A DNA stretch of 23,277 bases from Archaeoglobus_B sp964471215 (GCA_964471215.1 CAYYFC010000025.1:1-23277), one strand, 5' to 3'. Shown: positions 5,302 to 13,458, numbered from the stretch's first letter. Translations and numbers: made by a program. Notes: generated from the sequence alone by a model not told the origin.

Positions 5302-6192
5302 TTATGATCTATGTGCCAATCCAATCAAATCATCTACAGTGCATCTATTTATCCTTAGATATGATTCTAAACCCTCTTTTATATGTTTTATGGAGTTATA
5401 ACTGTAGAAAAATGCACTTCCGATTTGTACTGCACTTGCACCAGCCAGTATGAATTCCACGACATCCCTCCAATTACTTATACCTCCGCAACCTATTATC
5501 GGTATTTTCAGCTCGTCAAACAGATCCCAAACACACTTCAACGCTATCGGTTTTATTGCCTCACCGCTCAGACCACCGCTTATATTACTTAAAATCGGTT
5601 TTTTGCTGATTATATCTATTGCAATACCTTTAACAGTGTTTATTGCAACAACTCCGTCAGCCTTAGCTTTTTCACATATCTTTCCGATTTTTACTATGTC
5701 CATATTAGAAGAAAGCTTAACAAAAACGGGTTTATCCGTTACGTTCTTTACAGCCCTTACTATTCTTTTAACGAGGTTTTCATCCCTTCCAATCTCAAGA
5801 CCGTAACCCTTAGCATGCGGACAGCTCAGGTTAAGCTCGAATCCATCGGCCATGGGAAAGTAATCTATGAGCCTGACGAACTCGTCCGGATTTGAAGCGT
5901 AAAGACTAACTATTAGAGGGCAAACCTTTTTAAACTTCAAGAGTTCGCTTGAGAAGTCCTCAGCAGAAGGTGACGCGAGTCCGACAGCATTTAATATGCC
6001 GCAACTCAGATTTATAACGCATGGATTTTTGTAACCCTTTCTCGGTTTCAATCCAACCGATTTTGTGACAACTGCACCTGCTTCCTTTGCTATTAGATTT
6101 AGAGATGACGAATAACTTCCAAGAATTCCGCTGGCAAGCATTAACGGATTTTTCAGCTCCAGATTTGATATTTTGATTTTGAGCATATCCAT
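5302..6192 (-). CDS. pyrD: Dihydroorotate dehydrogenase, class 1B catalytic subunit
   Basis: A 296-residue FMN-dependent TIM barrel, full length for the family, that oxidises dihydroorotate to orotate in pyrimidine synthesis. Visible features are NPLMLASGILG at the start, VVTKS (about 41-45), NLSCPH with the catalytic Cys at 124 (class 1 enzymes use Cys, class 2 use Ser), KPVFVKLSSN, and the FMN phosphate loop GCGGISNWRDVVEFILAGASAVQIGSA near 235-260. Class 1B enzymes normally work with an Fe-S flavoprotein partner (PyrK), which is not in this window. It diverges from the HIT gene. ATG at 6192 is used, and the in-frame ATG two codons on (6186) is equally possible. There is no clear ribosome binding site. 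Confidence 0.93.
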   Translation of the reverse strand: MDMLKIKISNLELKNPLMLASGILGSYSSSLNLIAKEAGAVVTKSVGLKPRKGYKNPCVINLSCGILNAVGLASPSAEDFSSELLKFKKVCPLIVSLYASNPDEFVRLIDYFPMADGFELNLSCPHAKGYGLEIGRDENLVKRIVRAVKNVTDKPVFVKLSSNMDIVKIGKICEKAKADGVVAINTVKGIAIDIISKKPILSNISGGLSGEAIKPIALKCVWDLFDELKIPIIGCGGISNWRDVVEFILAGASAVQIGSAFFYSYNSIKHIKEGLESYLRINRCTVDDLIGLAHRS

Positions 6193-6293
6193 AATTCGTA
6201 CCGGGTTATTAAGAAGTTGTTGTTTAATATGAACTGCAAAATCCGATCGGGGATATATAAGGACTTTAAAATGCCGGATCCAGATTATGGAAA

Positions 6294-6303
6294 ATATTTA
6301 AAT
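6294..6303 (+). promoter_or_regulatory. TATA box of the HIT/CoaBC operon
   Basis: ATATTTAAAT is centred about 26 nt before the ATG at 6325, so the message would be leaderless and that ATG is the likely start. A second TATA-like sequence (GATATATAAGG, 6251-6261) lies further upstream. Confidence 0.5.
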
Positions 6304-6324
6304 CGCTTAAACCATATGAGAGAT

Positions 6325-6714
6325 ATGTGCATATTCTGTAAAATTGCGAAAAAAGAGGAAAAGGCGTACATAATTTATGAAGACGAGAGAACAATGGCAT
6401 TTCTCGATATAAACCCCTTAAGTAAGGGGCATACCCTAGTAATACCGAAGGATCACTACGAAACTTTAATAGAAATGCCCCAAGATGTTATAAGGGACAT
6501 AATGAACACTGTAAAGGAGGTTTGCAGAAAGCTTAACGTTTTCAGGCCTGATGGATTTAATATAATAACAAACATAGGAGAAGTAGCAGGACAGGTAATA
6601 AAACACGCTCATGTACACGTAATTCCGAGGTACTCAGATGAAACTTCAAAACCTATAGAATTTGGAAAACCTGCTAAGGTTGAATTAGAGGAAGTGTATA
6701 AATCGTTGATATGA
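6325..6714 (+). CDS. HIT-family nucleotide hydrolase/transferase
   Basis: A histidine-triad protein of 129 residues from the chosen start. It begins MCIFCKIAKKEE, with the CxxC that binds zinc in many HIT proteins, followed by YEDERTMAFLDINPLSKGHTLVIPKDHY and ending in the catalytic HAHVHV with H-x-H-x-H. Family members cleave nucleoside phosphoramidates or related adenylates; the exact substrate is not readable. An in-frame extension to 6217 would add 36 residues unlike any HIT start and would cross the TATA box, so it is rejected. ATG at 6316 is an alternative. The stop overlaps the start of the coaBC gene (ATGA), so the two are translationally coupled. Confidence 0.9.
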   Translation: MCIFCKIAKKEEKAYIIYEDERTMAFLDINPLSKGHTLVIPKDHYETLIEMPQDVIRDIMNTVKEVCRKLNVFRPDGFNIITNIGEVAGQVIKHAHVHVIPRYSDETSKPIEFGKPAKVELEEVYKSLI

Positions 6715-7868
6715 GGCTGAAGGGTAAGAACATAGTCATCGGTATTACCGGAAGTGTTTCCGCAGTAGAATCTGTAAAAATGGTGAGGGAGTTAAAGAGA
6801 AGAGGAGCCAATACGGTATCTGTTTTGACAAGGGATGCAAGAAAGATAATACATCCAAACGCCTTAGAGTTCGCATCCGATAGAGTCATTACGGATTTCA
6901 AAAAAGCTGAGCACGTAGAATTGATGGGATTTAAGGGTTGCGGGGATCTGCTATTAATAGCCCCCGCCACCGCCAACACGATATCCAAGATAGCGAATAA
7001 GATAGCGGACACAAACGTAACACTTCTTGCCCTTACGGCATTGGGATCTAAAAAACCTGTGCTAGTCGCACCCGCCATGCATCTCTCAATGTTTAGAGCC
7101 ATAGAGGATAAGCTGAGAACATTAGAGGAAATGGGTATAGGAATTATAAGTCCGAGGATAGAGGAGGAAAAGGCGAAGCTTGCAAGTATAGAGGAGATAT
7201 GTCTTCACGTTGAGAGATCTGTATACTCACGCGAATTTAAGGGAAAAAAAGTTGTGGTCACATCGGGTCCTACCTTTGAATTCATAGATCCTATAAGATT
7301 CATAAGCAATAAGAGCTCGGGAAGGATGGGGAATGAACTGGCGCTGGAGTTCTGGAGAAGGGGGGCGGAGGTTGTTCTCATATCGTCAAAACCTCCGAAC
7401 CTGAATCTTCCAGATTTTAGGATAGTAAGAGTAGTATCGGTAATGGACATGCTTAAAGAGGTTTTAAATGAGGTTGGCGATGCTGATCTCTTCGTATCTG
7501 CATCGGCTCCATCGGATTTCGTCGTTGAAAAACTGGATGAAAAGATAAAAACAAGCGATGAATACGTTTTAAGGTTAAAATCAGCGCCAAAAATCATTAA
7601 AGAAGTTAGAAGGGTCTATGATGGGCACATAATAGGATTCAAGGCTGAAACTGGAATAAAAGATGAGGAATTGATAAGAATTGCGAAGAACAAGATGGAG
7701 GAGGACAGACTCGAAGTAGTTGTCGCTAACGATGTCAAGGAGAGGGGTATGGGCACCGAGGATACAAGAGTTGTTGTCGTGACCGACAGGAGGGTTGAAT
7801 GGGTGGAGGGGTTAAAGGATTACGTCGCTAAAAGGATAGTCGACATATACGTCGAGGACTACCTTTAA
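6711..7868 (+). CDS. coaBC: Bifunctional phosphopantothenoylcysteine decarboxylase / phosphopantothenate-cysteine ligase
   Basis: A 385-residue fused CoaBC enzyme making 4'-phosphopantetheine from phosphopantothenate and cysteine in CoA synthesis. The N-terminal flavoprotein half has GITGSVSAVE (11-20), the likely catalytic His at 68, and PAMH (121-124), the position of the PxMN substrate motif with His in place of the usual Asn. The Cys of the bacterial substrate clamp (LACGD region) is absent, the sequence there being AKLASIEEI, as in archaeal homologues. The C-terminal ligase half starts near 176 with VVTSGPTFEFIDPIRFISN and NKSSGRMG (200-207), typical of the nucleotide-binding site. It overlaps the HIT gene by 4 nt and is followed by another CoA gene, pantoate kinase. 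Confidence 0.93.
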   Translation: MRLKGKNIVIGITGSVSAVESVKMVRELKRRGANTVSVLTRDARKIIHPNALEFASDRVITDFKKAEHVELMGFKGCGDLLLIAPATANTISKIANKIADTNVTLLALTALGSKKPVLVAPAMHLSMFRAIEDKLRTLEEMGIGIISPRIEEEKAKLASIEEICLHVERSVYSREFKGKKVVVTSGPTFEFIDPIRFISNKSSGRMGNELALEFWRRGAEVVLISSKPPNLNLPDFRIVRVVSVMDMLKEVLNEVGDADLFVSASAPSDFVVEKLDEKIKTSDEYVLRLKSAPKIIKEVRRVYDGHIIGFKAETGIKDEELIRIAKNKMEEDRLEVVVANDVKERGMGTEDTRVVVVTDRRVEWVEGLKDYVAKRIVDIYVEDYL

Positions 7869-7924
7869 ATGATCAGTGCTACGGATCTTTCGATCGGCTT
7901 TAATGACGAGTTAAGTTGATTGAA

Positions 7925-8740
7925 ATGAGGGCTTATTCACCCTCAAGCATAACCTGCTTTTTCGCACCTGTGATAAGGGATCCACCGAAATCGGGATCGA
8001 TTGGCGTAGGCATAACGCTGAATAGAGGAGTGTACGTTGATGTTCTAGCGTGCGAAGAATTGAGAATCCTTTTCAACGACAGGGAGTTTGAGCTGCCAAC
8101 CGTAAAATTCGTTGCGGAAAAACTCGGATTTAAAGGTTTGATTAGAATAAGATCGGATTTGCCGATAGGATACGGATTTGGTATAAGCGGTGCATCTGCT
8201 TTCGCAACTGCTCTGGCCATAAATGAATTCTTGAATCTAAACCTATCGTTTTTTAGAGTAGCCGATATTGCACATGTATCCGAGGTCGTAAACAGAACTG
8301 GATTGGGAGACATAGTTACACAGTGCTTTGGAGGTGTTGTCGTAAGGATGAACGCATGCTGCCCCTCAATGTGCAGGGTTGACAGGTTTTTGTGGAGTTT
8401 GAAGCTCGACTTCCTGATAATGGAAAGGATTGATACAAAAGAAGTATTAAAAGAAAATATCAAAAATATGTATAAAATAGGTAGGTCATGTCTTAAGGAA
8501 TTTTTAAGGAAACCAACCGTTGAAAATATGTTTATTCAGTCAAAGAGATTTGCTGTAGAGTGTAATTTAATCGATCAAAGAGTAATGGATGCCATAGAGG
8601 CTGTGGAGAGCAATGGGGGTATGGCTTCTATGGTCATGCTTGGAGGGGTTGTTTTCGCTCTGAACGGGGATATACTGAAGGAATTCAGGGGAAAGTATAT
8701 GAAGTTGGATGTAGATCTATGTAGCGCAAGAGTCGTATAA
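7925..8740 (+). CDS. Pantoate kinase (archaeal CoA pathway), GHMP family
   Basis: A 271-residue GHMP-family kinase. In archaea this family (COG1829) phosphorylates pantoate, which then condenses with beta-alanine to give phosphopantothenate, the substrate of the CoaBC enzyme encoded just upstream. Visible features are the N-terminal SPSSITCFFAPV, GIGVG-like loop, and the GHMP ATP-binding motif PIGYGFGISGASA (80-92), with a C-terminal glycine-rich stretch near MVMLGGVVFAL. ATG at 7925 is preferred because the upstream TTG (7916) adds only MIE and neither has a strong ribosome binding site. The gap from coaBC is 56 nt. Assignment rests on motif and neighbourhood. Confidence 0.88.
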   Translation: MRAYSPSSITCFFAPVIRDPPKSGSIGVGITLNRGVYVDVLACEELRILFNDREFELPTVKFVAEKLGFKGLIRIRSDLPIGYGFGISGASAFATALAINEFLNLNLSFFRVADIAHVSEVVNRTGLGDIVTQCFGGVVVRMNACCPSMCRVDRFLWSLKLDFLIMERIDTKEVLKENIKNMYKIGRSCLKEFLRKPTVENMFIQSKRFAVECNLIDQRVMDAIEAVESNGGMASMVMLGGVVFALNGDILKEFRGKYMKLDVDLCSARVV

Positions 8741-8750
8741 AGGTGTTTGT

Positions 8751-9311
8751 ATGCTGAGCTATATTAAAAGCAGGATATCAGACGTGTTAAGTCCGATTAC
8801 GGACTTCATAGCAAAAATGGGGATAAGACCAAACCATCTGACTGTTATAGGATTTCTATTCGGAGTTGCATCGGCTTATCTAATATTTAGAGGAGATCTC
8901 ATGATATCTGCAGTTTTTCTAATTTTAAGCGGAATTATGGATGTTCTGGACGGTGCGCTGGCCAGAAATAAGGGACTGATTACCAAATTTGGTGGATTTC
9001 TCGATTCAGTTCTTGATAGATATGTCGATATCGCCGTGTTCATAGCGTTGGGTTTCTACGTCGGATGGACACTTTCCCTTTTAGCCCTAAGCGGAGCGCT
9101 GATGGTAAGCTATACGAGAGCAAGGGCTGAAAAGGAGATCGAGAGATGCGACGTTGGGATTGCGGAAAGAGGGGAGAGGATTGCGATCATAGTCTTCGGC
9201 CTGATATTTTCAGATCTCCTCTACTATGCAGTTCTGACAGTTGCTATCCTATCGCACATAACTGCGGTTCATAGGATAATACATACGTATAGGATTATAA
9301 GAAAGGGTTAG
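8751..9311 (+). CDS. CDP-alcohol phosphatidyltransferase, probable archaetidylinositol phosphate synthase
   Basis: A 186-residue integral membrane enzyme of the CDP-alcohol phosphatidyltransferase family. The full catalytic signature is present: D64-x2-D67-G68-x2-A71-R72-x8-G81-x3-D85-x3-D89, whose aspartates bind metal and the CDP-lipid. Five to six membrane segments surround it. Small archaeal members with this start (LSPITDFIAKMGIRPNHLT) usually join CDP-archaeol to inositol phosphate. The polar-head substrate is inferred from family similarity, and glycerol phosphate or serine cannot be excluded. It starts 10 nt after the pantoate kinase stop, with AAGGTG as ribosome binding site, so it is cotranscribed with the CoA genes. 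It converges with, and overlaps by 4 nt, the Mrp gene. Confidence 0.88.
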   Translation: MLSYIKSRISDVLSPITDFIAKMGIRPNHLTVIGFLFGVASAYLIFRGDLMISAVFLILSGIMDVLDGALARNKGLITKFGGFLDSVLDRYVDIAVFIALGFYVGWTLSLLALSGALMVSYTRARAEKEIERCDVGIAERGERIAIIVFGLIFSDLLYYAVLTVAILSHITAVHRIIHTYRIIRKG

Positions 9312-10120
9312 AGGGGGAAGAATTCAAACGGGTCGAAGTCGTACATCTCGATTTTTCCCGAATCGCATAACCTTGTTAACGCTGGATCTATCGGTAATTC
9401 AAGGTAGAAGTTTATCCTGTACTTGCTCGCCATCTCAGAAACCCTTCCCTTACCGAAAACGTATTCTCTATGACCGCACTGAGGACATTCGTAATAGCTC
9501 ATGTTTTCTATCAATCCGACTATTGCCGTATCTAGTTCCTTGGCCATGTGAAGAGACTTTTCTACGACCTTCGTACTTAGCTCTTGGGGTGTTGCCACGA
9601 GTATAACCCCGTTCGGTCTTATCTCCTGCAAGATCGTAAGGGGAACATCACCCGTTCCCGGGGGTAAATCAAAAAGCAGATAGTCCAGCTCTCCCCACTC
9701 TGTCTTACCCAGCATGTCCCTTATAACACCGCTTACCAGAGGACCTCTCCACATTATCGGAGATTCTTCTGAGGGTAGGAAGAACTGTATTGACATTATG
9801 GCTATTCCCCATTTATCCGTGTGAACGGGTTCTATGTAATCCCCGACAAGATTCGGTCTCTTCTTTGAAACGCCGAATATCTTCGGTATACTCGAACCCC
9901 AGAAATCGCAGTCCATTATTCCCGTTTTGTAGCCGTTCTTACCGTAATGGACTGCCAACAGCGCAGTTACGGTTGATTTTCCGACACCGCCCTTGCCGCT
10001 CATAATCGCCAGCTTTGTCTTAACCTTCTTCAATCTCTTCTCTATAGCATCCAACCCTTCCATAAACTTCTTTTTCACGTCTTCTCTATCAAATCTCATT
10101 TTTTCCTTTACCTCTTCCAT
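9308..10120 (-). CDS. Mrp/NBP35-family P-loop ATPase (Fe-S carrier)
   Basis: A 270-residue ATPase of the Mrp/ApbC/NBP35 family, which binds a bridging 4Fe-4S cluster and passes it to target proteins. The deviant Walker A SGKGGVGKST is at 41-50, DFWGSSIPK follows strand 2, FDLPPGTGD (about 150-158) is the Walker B region, and C212-x2-C215 is the cluster-binding pair at the dimer interface. The first 35 residues are a charged helix. ATG at 10120 is chosen because GGAGGTGATC sits just upstream and the start overlaps the preceding gene's stop by one base. A 9-residue longer start would lie within that gene. It is the last gene of a four-gene operon with two ferredoxin-MinD ATPases and a NifX-like protein. 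Confidence 0.92.
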   Translation of the reverse strand: MEEVKEKMRFDREDVKKKFMEGLDAIEKRLKKVKTKLAIMSGKGGVGKSTVTALLAVHYGKNGYKTGIMDCDFWGSSIPKIFGVSKKRPNLVGDYIEPVHTDKWGIAIMSIQFFLPSEESPIMWRGPLVSGVIRDMLGKTEWGELDYLLFDLPPGTGDVPLTILQEIRPNGVILVATPQELSTKVVEKSLHMAKELDTAIVGLIENMSYYECPQCGHREYVFGKGRVSEMASKYRINFYLELPIDPALTRLCDSGKIEMYDFDPFEFFPL

Positions 10121-10962
10121 CAAACGATCACCTCCAGTTCCCTCCATATCCTTTTAATCTCTTCTCCGGCTTTTCCTTCAAACGGGATTTTTAACTGAGC
10201 TATCTGCTTCGGTATACTCTCATCAAATGGTATCTTACCTATTATTTGAATGTCGTGCTCTTCACAAAACTCCTCGATTTTTTTCGTAACTTCCATATTT
10301 AAATCGAACTTGTTTATAACGACGACTGGTCTTATTTTAAAGTGCTCAGAGAGCTTTATTACCCTTACCATATCGTTAAATCCAGATAGCGTTGGTTCCG
10401 TAACTATTAAGCTCAAACTTGCCTCGGCAAGTGAAGCTATTACGGGGCAGCCTATTCCTGCTGCCCCGTCTAGAATTATGAGATCCAGACCATTTTCATT
10501 TGCAATTCTTTTAGCAATCTTTTTCACCTCTGTCACAAGCAGTCCGCTGTTTTCTTCTCCCGGATCCAGCAACGCGTACACGAAGTCGCAGAACTCCGTT
10601 TTTGATATGTATATCTCTCCCCTCTTTATTTGAACCATTTCGATAGCACCTTCCGGACAGGCTCTATAGCAGAACCCGCAACCCTCGCATCTCATAAGAT
10701 CTACCTTAAATTCGTGTATCGCGTCGAATCTGCACAGCTCTTGGCAGAGGCCACAGTAACTGCACTTTTCTTCAACTATCCTCGCCTTCTTCATGCCCTT
10801 AAAGGGTATTACCTCAATAATCCTCGGTTTCAGAAGTATGTGGAGATTTGGAGCATCCACATCGCAGTCTGCCACAACAGCATTGGACAGCGTTGCGAAC
10901 ATTGCTGTAACAGTTGTCTTTCCGGCACCTCCTTTACCGCTTATAACCGTTATCTGCTTCAT
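10120..10962 (-). CDS. MinD-type ATPase with two 4Fe-4S ferredoxin motifs
   Basis: A 280-residue protein combining a MinD/ParA P-loop (SGKGGAGKTT, 8-17; ADCDVDAPNLH after it) with an inserted bacterial-type ferredoxin domain: C67-x2-C70-x2-C73-x3-C77 and C92-x2-C95-x2-C98-x3-C102. The ATPase fold resumes with LDLIILDGAAGIGCPVIASL and ends with VVVINKFDLN and GKIPFD. This is the COG1149 family, which occurs in tandem pairs in anaerobes, including the orange-protein (ORP) complexes of Desulfovibrio. A role in Fe-S or Mo/Cu cluster handling is inferred from the family. The neighbour at 10975 is a paralogue, 12 nt upstream, probably forming a heterodimer. Confidence 0.9.
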   Translation of the reverse strand: MKQITVISGKGGAGKTTVTAMFATLSNAVVADCDVDAPNLHILLKPRIIEVIPFKGMKKARIVEEKCSYCGLCQELCRFDAIHEFKVDLMRCEGCGFCYRACPEGAIEMVQIKRGEIYISKTEFCDFVYALLDPGEENSGLLVTEVKKIAKRIANENGLDLIILDGAAGIGCPVIASLAEASLSLIVTEPTLSGFNDMVRVIKLSEHFKIRPVVVINKFDLNMEVTKKIEEFCEEHDIQIIGKIPFDESIPKQIAQLKIPFEGKAGEEIKRIWRELEVIV

Positions 10963-10974
10963 AAAACCACCCGA

Positions 10975-11769
10975 TCAGGCGGATAATGCCCTCTCGTATA
11001 TCTCTTTAAAAATCTCCTCGTACTCGTAAAGCATCTCCCCTTTGGAATACCTCTCCGCTATCCTTTTACTGAACGGTATTTTTCCGATTACTTCGGCATC
11101 TATTTTTCCTTCCACGTCAAACGGCAATCCATACTTATTTATAACGACCACGTACTTTATATCGAGCTTTTTCAGGACATCAATTGCTAGCTTTAGATCG
11201 TGAAGACTGAAAGGTGTCGGTTCGCATACCAGTATGCATATATCAGAATCCCTGACACTTTCAACCATAGGACACGAATTTCCAGGAGGACAGTCGATTA
11301 TTGCCTTCCTACCTATCCTCCTCTTCACCTCCTTTATAAGCGGTACGGGTGTTGCCTCACCGACGTTCAGCAATCCGTAAGTTAGCTTTACGTTATCGGT
11401 CTCAACTCTAACTATCTTCCCGATAGACCTATCGACTTCCTCAATTGCCTTTTTCGGACAGAAATATCTGCAAGCACCGCAGCTGTGGCACAGCTCCTGG
11501 AAAACGTAAGTCTTGTCCTTTAACACGATTATGGCATGGTACTCACATACATCCCTGCATATTCCGCAGAAATCGCACTTCTCTTCATCTATGCGCGGAA
11601 CCTTTCTGTATACAGTTTCCTCGCTTATCCTACCACCTTTAAAGAATAAGTGATCGTTCGGCTCCTCTACATCAAGATCGAAAAGATCTATTCTGTTAAA
11701 ATATGCGAGGTTTACTGCAAGGGTTGTCTTTCCAGTTCCACCCTTTCCAGATGCAATGGATATTCTCAT
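10975..11769 (-). CDS. MinD-type ATPase with two 4Fe-4S ferredoxin motifs (paralogue)
   Basis: A 264-residue paralogue of the gene downstream. SGKGGTGKTT lies at 7-16. Ferredoxin motifs are C65-x2-C68-x2-C71-x3-C75 and C94-x2-C97-x2-C100-x3-C104. The ATPase core continues with IIDCPPGNSCPMVESV, VVVINKYGLP and GKIPFSKR. ATG at 11769 overlaps the stop of the NifX-like gene (ATGA), and GAGAAGG precedes it, so the two are translationally coupled. The five-residue longer reading from 11784 is less likely. As with its partner, the family role is in metal-cluster handling with ATP binding, and no substrate can be read from the sequence. Confidence 0.9.
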   Translation of the reverse strand: MRISIASGKGGTGKTTLAVNLAYFNRIDLFDLDVEEPNDHLFFKGGRISEETVYRKVPRIDEEKCDFCGICRDVCEYHAIIVLKDKTYVFQELCHSCGACRYFCPKKAIEEVDRSIGKIVRVETDNVKLTYGLLNVGEATPVPLIKEVKRRIGRKAIIDCPPGNSCPMVESVRDSDICILVCEPTPFSLHDLKLAIDVLKKLDIKYVVVINKYGLPFDVEGKIDAEVIGKIPFSKRIAERYSKGEMLYEYEEIFKEIYERALSA

Positions 11770-12149
11770 GGCATCCTTCTCCATCTACCAAACTTCGGAT
11801 TGCTTGGAGATTTTATTTGCTCTAGCTCGTTGTTTAAAAATCTCTTGATTGCCTCACTCACCTTCATTCCCGAAGCCCTATAGGCCTTTATTCCAGCGGA
11901 GTTAAGAACTGATAAAGCATTGGGCCCTATGCTTCCCGTTAAGACAACTTCTACTCCTTTATCTGCCAGAAACTGAGAAACTGCTATTCCTGCTCCTCCT
12001 CCCCTTACGGCAAACTCGTTTTTAACTATCTCTATATTTTTTATTTCACCGTCAACTACCTCAACAATTGTAAAGCTACCTGTTCTTCCAAAAACATCAG
12101 ATACCTTGTCATCAAGCCCGCCTGTGCTCGTAGAAATTGCAATCTTCAT
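11766..12149 (-). CDS. NifX/NifB-C-like (dinitrogenase iron-molybdenum cofactor family) protein, ORP-like
   Basis: A 127-residue single-domain protein of the dinitrogenase FeMo-cofactor biosynthesis family (COG1433). It begins MKIAISTSTGGLDDKVSDVFGR and contains FTIVEVVDGEI, a glycine-rich VRGGGAGIAVSQFLADKGVEVVLTG, and GPNALSVLNSAGIKAY. Family members bind metal-sulphur clusters (NifX, NafY, the orange protein with its Mo-Cu-S cluster). No nif genes are present, and pairing with two ferredoxin-MinD ATPases and Mrp fits the ORP-type set instead. It is the first gene of the minus-strand operon. The TATA box (12171-12180 on plus) lies about 26 nt upstream, so the message is short-leadered or leaderless. 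Confidence 0.88.
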   Translation of the reverse strand: MKIAISTSTGGLDDKVSDVFGRTGSFTIVEVVDGEIKNIEIVKNEFAVRGGGAGIAVSQFLADKGVEVVLTGSIGPNALSVLNSAGIKAYRASGMKVSEAIKRFLNNELEQIKSPSNPKFGRWRRMP

Positions 12150-12170
12150 GAATTACCTTGAATACTCAAG

Positions 12171-12196
12171 ATATTTAAAGTTTAGGTTTGCCTAAA
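12171..12196 (-). promoter_or_regulatory. TATA box with adjacent DtxR/IdeR-like palindrome
   Basis: CTTTAAATAT on the minus strand (12171-12180) is the TATA box of the NifX-like operon. Directly upstream of it lies TTTAGGTTTGCCTAAA (12181-12196), a perfect 6-bp palindrome with a 4-bp spacer that closely resembles the iron-box core TTAGGTTAGCCTAA of DtxR/IdeR regulators. Archaeoglobus has a DtxR-family metal-dependent repressor, MDR1 (established knowledge). Iron-dependent control of this cluster operon is therefore a reasonable inference. The site also lies upstream of the divergent ACT-domain gene. Confidence 0.6.
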
Positions 12197-12238
12197 GTGA
12201 TTAAAAGTGTTAAAAACAATTCGATATGATAAGTTGAG

Positions 12239-12898
12239 ATGTTAAAGGCAATTCAGATAATTGCGAGAAATGAAATAGGTGTGCTCAGGGACATAACTGC
12301 CGTTATAGCCAAGTACAACGGAAATATAACGTACTCGCAGACTTTTATACTGAAGCATGGAGAGTTCAGGGGAAATGCATTGATATACATAGAGATAGAG
12401 GGTGGAGATTTCGAGAAGATATTTGAGGATATAAAGAAGATCGATGCCATTATAGATATCAGGGAGGAGAGACCGTTTGAACATATATACGGGAAAAGAA
12501 TAATAATACTGGGAGGAGGAGCTCTTGTATCTCAGGTTGCTCTGGGTGCAATAACAGAGGCCGATAGACATAATTTAAGGGGTGAAAAGATAAGCGTTGA
12601 CACTATGCCAGTTGTAGGCGAGGATGAGCTTGCAGAAGCTGTAAGAGCAGTTTTGAGATTACACAGGGCAGAAATACTAGTTCTGGCAGGAGGATTGATG
12701 GGAGGAAAAGTTGCAGAGGAGGTAAAGAAGCTGAGAAGGAGCGGTATACCAGTTATATCTCTAAATATGCTGGGAACCGTTCCGAAGGTTTCGGATCTAG
12801 TTGTTAGCGATCCGGTAATGGCCGGAACACTTGCCGTAATGCACATATCCGAAAGAGCAAAGTTCGACATAGATAGGGTTAAGGGAAGGAGAATCTAG
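12239..12898 (+). CDS. ACT-domain regulator of amino-acid metabolism (COG2150/DUF5612)
   Basis: A 219-residue protein. Residues 1-80 are an ACT domain (LKAIQIIARNEIGVLRDITAVIAKYNGNI...), a small-molecule-binding fold that usually senses amino acids. The remainder starts with KRIIILGGGALVSQVALGAI, followed by VVGEDELAEAV and VLAGGLMGG, an archaeal domain of unknown function with a Rossmann-like glycine pattern. No DNA-binding domain is visible, so it may act by protein contacts or as an enzyme. A TTAAAAAC box about 26 nt before the ATG predicts a leaderless message. Its stop overlaps the stop of the convergent membrane protein gene. Confidence 0.85.
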   Translation: MLKAIQIIARNEIGVLRDITAVIAKYNGNITYSQTFILKHGEFRGNALIYIEIEGGDFEKIFEDIKKIDAIIDIREERPFEHIYGKRIIILGGGALVSQVALGAITEADRHNLRGEKISVDTMPVVGEDELAEAVRAVLRLHRAEILVLAGGLMGGKVAEEVKKLRRSGIPVISLNMLGTVPKVSDLVVSDPVMAGTLAVMHISERAKFDIDRVKGRRI

Positions 12899-13458
12899 GA
12901 AAGAAAATCCCTTCTGTTCACATTCTTCTTCCATAAAAATATTATTATTAATATGCTTATAGCTGATATGAATGTTACCTGAGTAGAAGCCGAACCTAGC
13001 TGGTTCAAGAAATTCTTCAATCCAAAAATCCCGAATAAAAGTATTAAAATACCTATGAATACGATAATTATTCCTTTTTTTGGTTTTTCCCTTGAAAAAT
13101 GGTAAATAGTGAATATTATCACAGCTGCTATGAATAACTCTTTGAAAAAAAGACCAAGGACTGCCATGGGAATTACGGCGTAATTTATCGCCCCCTTCAA
13201 TTCCTCTTTTAGGCTTTCACACCTCAATCCAGAATCCAGTATCAAAATCGTAGGTATTAGAATCGTGAAGATCGATGACAGATCAAAACTATATAGATCG
13301 CTTATTTCGAATTCATATCCAAGGATTATGCAGTATACGAAGAAGGATGCCAGAAACAGTTCCCTTTTGTATCTTAGAATGTAAATTAGGGGAGATAGCA
13401 GAGGTGTTTTCAGCCCGAGCGCAAGACCGCCTATTACGGCTATCAATGCGCATATCAT
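12895..13458 (-). CDS. Hypothetical multi-spanning membrane protein of the MoxR/DUF58 operon
   Basis: A 187-residue protein with about six hydrophobic segments and a short basic C-terminus (KKNVNRRDFLS). I do not recognise a family. It is the last gene of the five-gene minus-strand operon: its ATG overlaps the stop of the DUF58 gene (ATGA), with GGTG 10 nt upstream, so it is translationally coupled to it. It may provide a membrane partner for the other components. It converges with the ACT gene, sharing stop bases. Confidence 0.75.
   Translation of the reverse strand: MICALIAVIGGLALGLKTPLLSPLIYILRYKRELFLASFFVYCIILGYEFEISDLYSFDLSSIFTILIPTILILDSGLRCESLKEELKGAINYAVIPMAVLGLFFKELFIAAVIIFTIYHFSREKPKKGIIIVFIGILILLFGIFGLKNFLNQLGSASTQVTFISAISILIIIFLWKKNVNRRDFLS

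Noticed and set aside
6217..6324. Upstream extension of the HIT protein
   Set aside because: It would add residues not seen in HIT proteins and cross the TATA box that predicts a leaderless start at 6325.
10121..10147. Nine-residue longer start of the Mrp ATPase
   Set aside because: A strong GGAGGTGATC site lies inside this extension and points to the ATG at 10120.
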